DNA of 50,128 nt from Acidimicrobiia bacterium (GTDB taxonomy: Bacteria; Actinomycetota; Acidimicrobiia; IMCC26256; PALSA-555). The stretch is taken from the NCBI GenBank assembly GCA_009694435.1, contig SHUY01000005.1, forward strand, positions 1-50,128, in the 5' to 3' direction. The notes under the pieces were generated by a model. The model did not search any database. It saw nothing but the letters and a program-made list of their open reading frames with translations, and had not been told where the DNA came from. Below are positions 45,992-50,128 of the stretch, piece after piece. The position numbers and the translations under genes were made by a program. Position 1 is the stretch's first letter; each line of letters starts with the position of its first letter.

Positions 45992-47790
45992 GCGAGTCGG
46001 GTGAGCGTATAGATCGAGTCCTCCCGGATACGGCGGCTCGGGGGCTCTCGTTTGATTACCGAGCGATCCCCGGTGGACAAGCACAAGTCGGCTCGCTTGT
46101 CCGGGTTCCGCTACACGGGCGCACGGTGCGAGGGTGGGTATTAGCCACCGCGGTAGAACCCGAGGCTTGGCACGAAAGGATTCTCTCCGTTAAAGCCAAC
46201 GTCTCGGCGGGACCGTCAGCCGAAATGGTGAAGTTGACCGAATTTGCGGCTTGGCGCTGGGCCGGCCCCCAATCGGCTTTTTTACGGGCCGCTTCTCCCG
46301 CCAACATCGTTCCTCTTGACGCACTCGAGCCTTTGTCTCATGCGTTGTACCCCGATACGCCCAAACCAATCCCAGTTCCCGAAAGGGAATCGATTTTGAT
46401 CATGTGGCCCCCGAGCGAGCCCCGCGCGGATCTGTTGGCCTCTTTACTTGCCTCCGAGGGGTCAACGCTCTTAATCGTCCCGGACCCAAATGAACAAGAC
46501 TCATTAGCGCAGGTTTTCTTTGACTTAGGCCGCAATGTTCTAGTAGTCCGGTCTGATCTACCCGCAAGTGAACGAACAAAAATTTGGGCCGAGGCTCGAT
46601 CGGGGGCGTGGGTAGTAGTGGGCGGCCGGTCGGCAGTGTTTTCTCCAGTTCCTGATCTAAATACAGTAATTATTCTCGATGATGCCGATGAGGCGTTGGC
46701 TGAAGAACGCGCTCCCGCTTGGCACGCTCGAGATTTAGTTATAGAGCGGGCTCGCCGCGCTAAGGCTCAATTGGTGATAGTGAGCCCAGTGCCCACCACT
46801 GAAGCCTTGGTCGCCGCCGGACCCCCAATAGACGTACCCGTTTCAATCAGTCAGCGAGGGTGGCCGAATTTTGAGATCGTAGACCAGAGACAAGACCCTC
46901 CCGGCTTAGGATTATTAGCGCTGGCGTTAGGTCCCGCTCTGCACCAAGCCTTAAGTGCCGGTCAGCAAGCCCTGTGTGTTCTAAATCGAAAAGGTCGGGC
47001 TCGTTTGTTGGCTTGTCGTACTTGCGGAGAGTTAGTTCGGTGTTCGCAATGCGAAGCAGTCATGAGCGAAGTTGAAGATGGATTTTTGTGTAACCAGTGT
47101 TTGGCTCACGAGAGCCATCAGTGCCGTCACTGTGGGTCAAGTAAATTTAAAGCTATTAAACCGGGAGTGACTCGAGTACGAGATGCATTAGCCGGACTAG
47201 TCCCTCATCACCATGTTGTGGCAATAGAGGCCGGTGACAAAACTCGACCCAAGTTCGATGTTGCCATTGGCACCGAAACTATTTTGCACGGGTTTTCTGG
47301 AACCTCGAGCCCAAAATTTGATCGCCCAATTGGGTTGGTGGCTTTTTTAGATTTTGACCAAGAACTTCTGGCTCCGAGGTACAGAGCGATCGAACAAGCA
47401 GCATGGCTGCTAGTTCGAGCCGCTCGATTGGTAGGCGCGCGTTCGGAGGGAGGCAAGGTTTTAGTACAAACCCGGATTCCCGACCATGAAGTTTTACTGG
47501 CGGCGGTTTCGGGAAACCCCCAGCCGCTCCTCGTCGCCGAACGAGAGCGTCGTCAATCTCTAGGTTTTCCACCTCTCGGCGGTTTGGCGGCTATGACGGG
47601 AGAGATTGAGGCCGTGGATATGGCGTGTGACTCATTGCGCGATCGGCTGGAAATTACGGGAGGCCAGGGGGACGTTTTATTGCGCGCTCCGAGTTCGAAG
47701 GTTTTATGTGATGCCCTTGCGGCCGTAGACCTTGGCCCCGCTCGAGCTAAAGGTCGCCTGCGTATCGACGTTGATCCTTTGCGGGTCTAG
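45988..47790 (+). CDS. priA: PriA-type primosomal protein N', helicase-degenerate, probable CTG start
   Basis: The protein has 600 residues. The N-terminal 3'-DNA-binding domain begins [20 protein letters not shown] and [14 protein letters not shown], as in PriA. No ATG, GTG or TTG exists in frame between the stop at 45958 and 46126, so only CTG 45988, in a CTGA overlap with metK, gives a complete domain. The Walker A site is lost (WPPSEP near 140-145) and the DEEH box is DDAD (231-234), matching actinobacterial PriA without helicase motifs. Eight zinc cysteines remain (343-382), as does GTETIL. Confidence 0.9.
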   Translation: MSESGERIDRVLPDTAARGLSFDYRAIPGGQAQVGSLVRVPLHGRTVRGWVLATAVEPEAWHERILSVKANVSAGPSAEMVKLTEFAAWRWAGPQSAFLRAASPANIVPLDALEPLSHALYPDTPKPIPVPERESILIMWPPSEPRADLLASLLASEGSTLLIVPDPNEQDSLAQVFFDLGRNVLVVRSDLPASERTKIWAEARSGAWVVVGGRSAVFSPVPDLNTVIILDDADEALAEERAPAWHARDLVIERARRAKAQLVIVSPVPTTEALVAAGPPIDVPVSISQRGWPNFEIVDQRQDPPGLGLLALALGPALHQALSAGQQALCVLNRKGRARLLACRTCGELVRCSQCEAVMSEVEDGFLCNQCLAHESHQCRHCGSSKFKAIKPGVTRVRDALAGLVPHHHVVAIEAGDKTRPKFDVAIGTETILHGFSGTSSPKFDRPIGLVAFLDFDQELLAPRYRAIEQAAWLLVRAARLVGARSEGGKVLVQTRIPDHEVLLAAVSGNPQPLLVAERERRQSLGFPPLGGLAAMTGEIEAVDMACDSLRDRLEITGGQGDVLLRAPSSKVLCDALAAVDLGPARAKGRLRIDVDPLRV

Positions 47791-47818
47791 AACTAGCTAA
47801 ATTCTTCGAGAGAACCGG

Positions 47819-47824
47819 TACTCT
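47819..47824 (+). promoter_or_regulatory. Candidate leaderless -10 box of def
   Basis: TACTCT fits TANNNT and ends 6 bases before the def ATG. A short AGAGAG lies between, so a weak ribosome site cannot be ruled out. Confidence 0.4.
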
Positions 47825-47830
47825 AGAGAG

Positions 47831-48358
47831 ATGAACACCTTTTCCGTCCGTATCCTCGGAGATCCTGTTCTGCGTCAGCAGGCCAAGATCATAGAAAACA
47901 TCGACGGCGATCTAGCTCGATTGGCTGATGCAATGATCGTGGCTATGCACGAAGCTCACGGCGCTGGGCTCGCTGCCCCCCAAGTGGGCGTTTTGAAAAG
48001 AATGTACACCTACGACGTGGGCGATGGTCCGCATACTTTGATCAATCCTGAAATCGTCGAATCGTCGGGAGAATGCATTTACAGTGAAGGGTGCTTGTCC
48101 TTGCCTGGCCTTGCGGTCGATATTTTGAGGCCCGAAATAGTTACGGTACGCGGGGTTGATCTAGACGGAAATGAAGTTATCTTCGAAGGTGGTGATTTTA
48201 TGGGTCGGCTTATCCAGCACGAAATTGATCATCTTGACGGGGTCCTACTGCTTGACCGGTTAGATCCTGACGAGCGTCGAGCGGCCCTAAAGGAATTTCA
48301 TCGTATAGCGCAAGCGGGTGGAGTTCAGTCGACGCCTAGTGGCGTCACTGAGTTCTGA
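47831..48358 (+). CDS. def: Peptide deformylase
   Basis: The protein has 175 residues. The three metal-site motifs are GAGLAAPQ (44-51), EGCLSLPG with ligand C88, and QHEIDH with ligands H130 and H134 and catalytic E131. It removes the formyl group from nascent chains. It is followed 16 bases on by fmt, the opposing formyl-adding enzyme. Confidence 0.98.
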   Translation: MNTFSVRILGDPVLRQQAKIIENIDGDLARLADAMIVAMHEAHGAGLAAPQVGVLKRMYTYDVGDGPHTLINPEIVESSGECIYSEGCLSLPGLAVDILRPEIVTVRGVDLDGNEVIFEGGDFMGRLIQHEIDHLDGVLLLDRLDPDERRAALKEFHRIAQAGGVQSTPSGVTEF

Positions 48359-48374
48359 TTAACTAGCGCCAATA

Positions 48375-49271
48375 ATGCGAATCGCGTTTTTTGGAACTCC
48401 GGAATTAGCCGTTCCTACTTTGGACGCTCTAGTCGCTGTGGGCCACGAGGTGTCAGCAGTCTTTACTCGGCCAAAACAGCGCCGACACCGTCGCGGCGAT
48501 CCAATAGACACACCGGTGGCTTCGGCGGCCAATGAACTAGGACTCAATGTTATAGAGGTGACTTCTGCTCAAGAGATCGAAACTTTTCTGGCTGATAAAA
48601 ATATTGAGGTGGGGGTAGTGGTCGCGTTTGGATTGATTCTTGCTCCTTCAGTTATCGCATTACCTCGGCTTGGTCTTCTCAATCTACATTTTTCCCTGTT
48701 ACCCCGGTGGCGGGGAGCATCTCCCGTGCAACACGCCATTTTGGCGGGCGATACCGAAACTGGAGTTTGCGTAATGCAGCTTGAAGAAGGTTTAGATACC
48801 GGCCCTGTTCGGGCGAAAGCGGTTTTTCCGGTTGATCCGCAAAGTACTACTGGGTCGTTGTTCGATTCGTTGAGCCAAATCGGGGCTGGGCTTATGACCG
48901 AAGTGCTCGCTGCACCCGAGGAGTTCACCCCAGAACCTCAATCCGGAGAGATCTCGTGGGCGCCAACACTAAAAGTCGATGATTTTCGCATCGATGTCCA
49001 ACGACCGGCTAAAGAAATCGAAAGAATGGTTCGCGCCGGAAACCCTCAACCGGGAGCATGGATGACGGTGTCCGGAAACCGAGTCAAAATCGAAAAAGCC
49101 CACGTCGGTGATACTCAAGTTGATCTAGGGGTAATCGGTAAGCACGCTCACCTAGGTACTGCAAGCGGGACATTGGTGCTCGATGTAGTCCACCCTCAAG
49201 GGCGTAAGTCGATGAGTGGCGTTGCGTGGCTGGCCGGATTACGAACTGAGAAAGTACAGGTCGATACATGA
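48375..49271 (+). CDS. fmt: Methionyl-tRNA formyltransferase
   Basis: The protein has 298 residues. The Rossmann-like formyltransferase domain has FFGTPELAVPTLDAL, VVAFGLIL, LNLHFSLLPRWRGASPVQ and LEEGLDTGPV. A C-terminal OB domain follows. It formylates initiator Met-tRNA with 10-formyl-THF. It overlaps rsmB by 4 bases (ATGA). Confidence 0.98.
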   Translation: MRIAFFGTPELAVPTLDALVAVGHEVSAVFTRPKQRRHRRGDPIDTPVASAANELGLNVIEVTSAQEIETFLADKNIEVGVVVAFGLILAPSVIALPRLGLLNLHFSLLPRWRGASPVQHAILAGDTETGVCVMQLEEGLDTGPVRAKAVFPVDPQSTTGSLFDSLSQIGAGLMTEVLAAPEEFTPEPQSGEISWAPTLKVDDFRIDVQRPAKEIERMVRAGNPQPGAWMTVSGNRVKIEKAHVGDTQVDLGVIGKHAHLGTASGTLVLDVVHPQGRKSMSGVAWLAGLRTEKVQVDT

Positions 49272-50128
49272 TCTCGAGTCGCGCGGTCGCAGTAGAAGCA
49301 TTAGTAAGAATCGAAGAAGGGGCTTACTCTCATGTGGTTGTTCCGACCATACTGAGACAGAAAAATATTCCGGTCCGCAATCGAGCCCAGGTGACTTCGT
49401 TGGTTTACGCCACTTTGCGCAATCAGCGTCGGCTTGATGATCTAATTTCTCGGGTGAGCCAGCGTAAAGTAAATCGACTCGACCCTCCCGTGAGAGCGGC
49501 CTTGCGGATTGGTGCTCAGCAACTTATATCTGACGTAGCCCCTTATGCTGCGGTTGACGAGACGGTTAGTGCGGTTCCTCAGAGATCGCGAGGGTTCGTA
49601 AACGCAGTTTTGCGATCTCTGACTCGGCTCGGACCGCCGTGGCCCGAGCCGGAGTCACTGGCCGTAGCGTTGTCTTATCCGGACTGGATTGTTGATTTAT
49701 TCGTCACTGAATTGGGTGAGAGCGATGCTCGAGGGGTTTTGGTGGCGGGAAATCTCCCTGGAGTGTTGACTCTTCGCCCTCAATTTGGTCGGGCTACTGC
49801 TCAAGAGTTGACCGACGAGTTGTTAGCCGAAGGAATAAAAGTTGAGCGCGGAGAATTAGTTCCCGAGGCCCTTTTAGTTACTGGAACTGGAGACCCAGGA
49901 ACGCTGCCGGCAGTAGCCAGCGGTCGGGCCACTCCGCAAGACCAAGCCAGCCAAGCGGTCGTGGCTTATCTCAACCCTCAGCCTGGTGATCGTGTTTTGG
50001 ATGTCGCCGCGGCTCCAGGAGGAAAAACTACGGCGATTGCTGGAGCAGTCGGGCCCAAAGGGTTCGTATTTGCTCTTGATACGAATTCGGGCCGCTTGCG
50101 CTTAGTGCGAGAAGCGGCCCTTCGGTTG
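49268..50128 (+). CDS. rsmB: 16S rRNA m5C967 methyltransferase RsmB, truncated by window end
   Basis: The frame is open for 287 codons from ATG 49268 to the window edge. It has an N-terminal NusB-like RNA-binding domain (SRAVAVEALVRIEEGAYS, AALRIGAQQL, GFVNAVLRSL). The start of the SAM-dependent domain follows with QDQASQAVVAYL and the motif I segment VLDVAAAPGGKTT. The catalytic cysteines lie beyond the end. The def-fmt-rsmB order matches the actinobacterial norm. Confidence 0.95.
   Translation, partial: MISSRAVAVEALVRIEEGAYSHVVVPTILRQKNIPVRNRAQVTSLVYATLRNQRRLDDLISRVSQRKVNRLDPPVRAALRIGAQQLISDVAPYAAVDETVSAVPQRSRGFVNAVLRSLTRLGPPWPEPESLAVALSYPDWIVDLFVTELGESDARGVLVAGNLPGVLTLRPQFGRATAQELTDELLAEGIKVERGELVPEALLVTGTGDPGTLPAVASGRATPQDQASQAVVAYLNPQPGDRVLDVAAAPGGKTTAIAGAVGPKGFVFALDTNSGRLRLVREAALRL

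Noticed and set aside
46126-47790. Short 554-residue version of priA starting at GTG 46126
   Set aside because: It would remove half of the conserved N-terminal DNA-binding domain encoded in frame from 45988.
1-50128. CRISPR arrays, insertion sequences, prophage or tRNA genes
   Set aside because: No spaced repeat arrays, transposase or integrase motifs, or cloverleaf sequences were seen; the intergenic space is too small to hide them.

Overview
The window is a densely packed actinobacterial chromosome segment. All 55 protein genes I can support lie on the + strand. No stretch over 300 bases lacks a gene, and I see no tRNA, rRNA, mobile element or CRISPR array. The gene order closely follows the conserved actinobacterial housekeeping backbone: HIT hydrolase, pgsA, acyltransferase, pimA; pdxST, yebC, ruvCAB; yajC-secD-secF, hisS, aspS; rarA, alaS, ruvX, mltG, aroE; aroCKBQ, pepQ, efp, nusB; pyrR-pyrBC-carAB-pyrDF; mihF, gmk, rpoZ, coaBC, metK, priA, def, fmt, rsmB. 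This order, actinobacterial mIHF, PIM-type lipid genes and the helicase-degenerate PriA point to Actinomycetota. Base composition near one half G+C, frequent 4-base gene overlaps and short spacers suggest a streamlined lineage such as an uncultured aquatic Acidimicrobiia. That placement is inference; no marker gene for it lies here.

Layout. 1-3509: end of a HIT hydrolase, an unknown two-helix membrane protein, then phosphatidylinositol(-phosphate)-type synthase, acyltransferase and mannosyltransferase, the cytoplasmic start of PIM-like glycolipid synthesis. 3622-6344: LemA, an M48 protease and a DUF3048 lipoprotein, an envelope group. 6410-9253: PLP synthase PdxST, a YebC regulator and a peroxiredoxin. 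9278-11757: a four-gene molybdenum hydroxylase/CO-dehydrogenase-like cassette (coxS, coxM, mocA, coxG) with no large subunit. 11824-14010: ruvCAB. 14078-24454: the Sec accessory proteins, three tRNA synthetases, rarA and ruvX. 24451-29442: mltG and six of the seven shikimate genes. 29439-32330: pepQ, efp, nusB, clpS, DUF2017. 32405-33301: a short-chain dehydrogenase. 33299-42228: the complete UMP operon headed by a recognisable PyrR RNA-binding hairpin. 42225-50128: mIHF, guanylate kinase, omega, CoaBC, MetK, PriA, Def, Fmt and the start of RsmB, which runs off the end.

I found no obviously new multigene system. The points most worth attention are: (i) two genes (mocA and priA) whose conserved N-termini can only be reached from CTG codons placed in CTGA stop/start overlaps; (ii) a PyrR-binding hairpin directly before the pyrR ribosome-binding site, with a matching promoter; (iii) a set of genes with a TANNNT box 6-7 bases before the start codon, suggesting leaderless mRNAs; (iv) the CO-dehydrogenase-like cassette lacking its catalytic subunit; and (v) a class 1 dihydroorotate dehydrogenase in the operon without pyrK.
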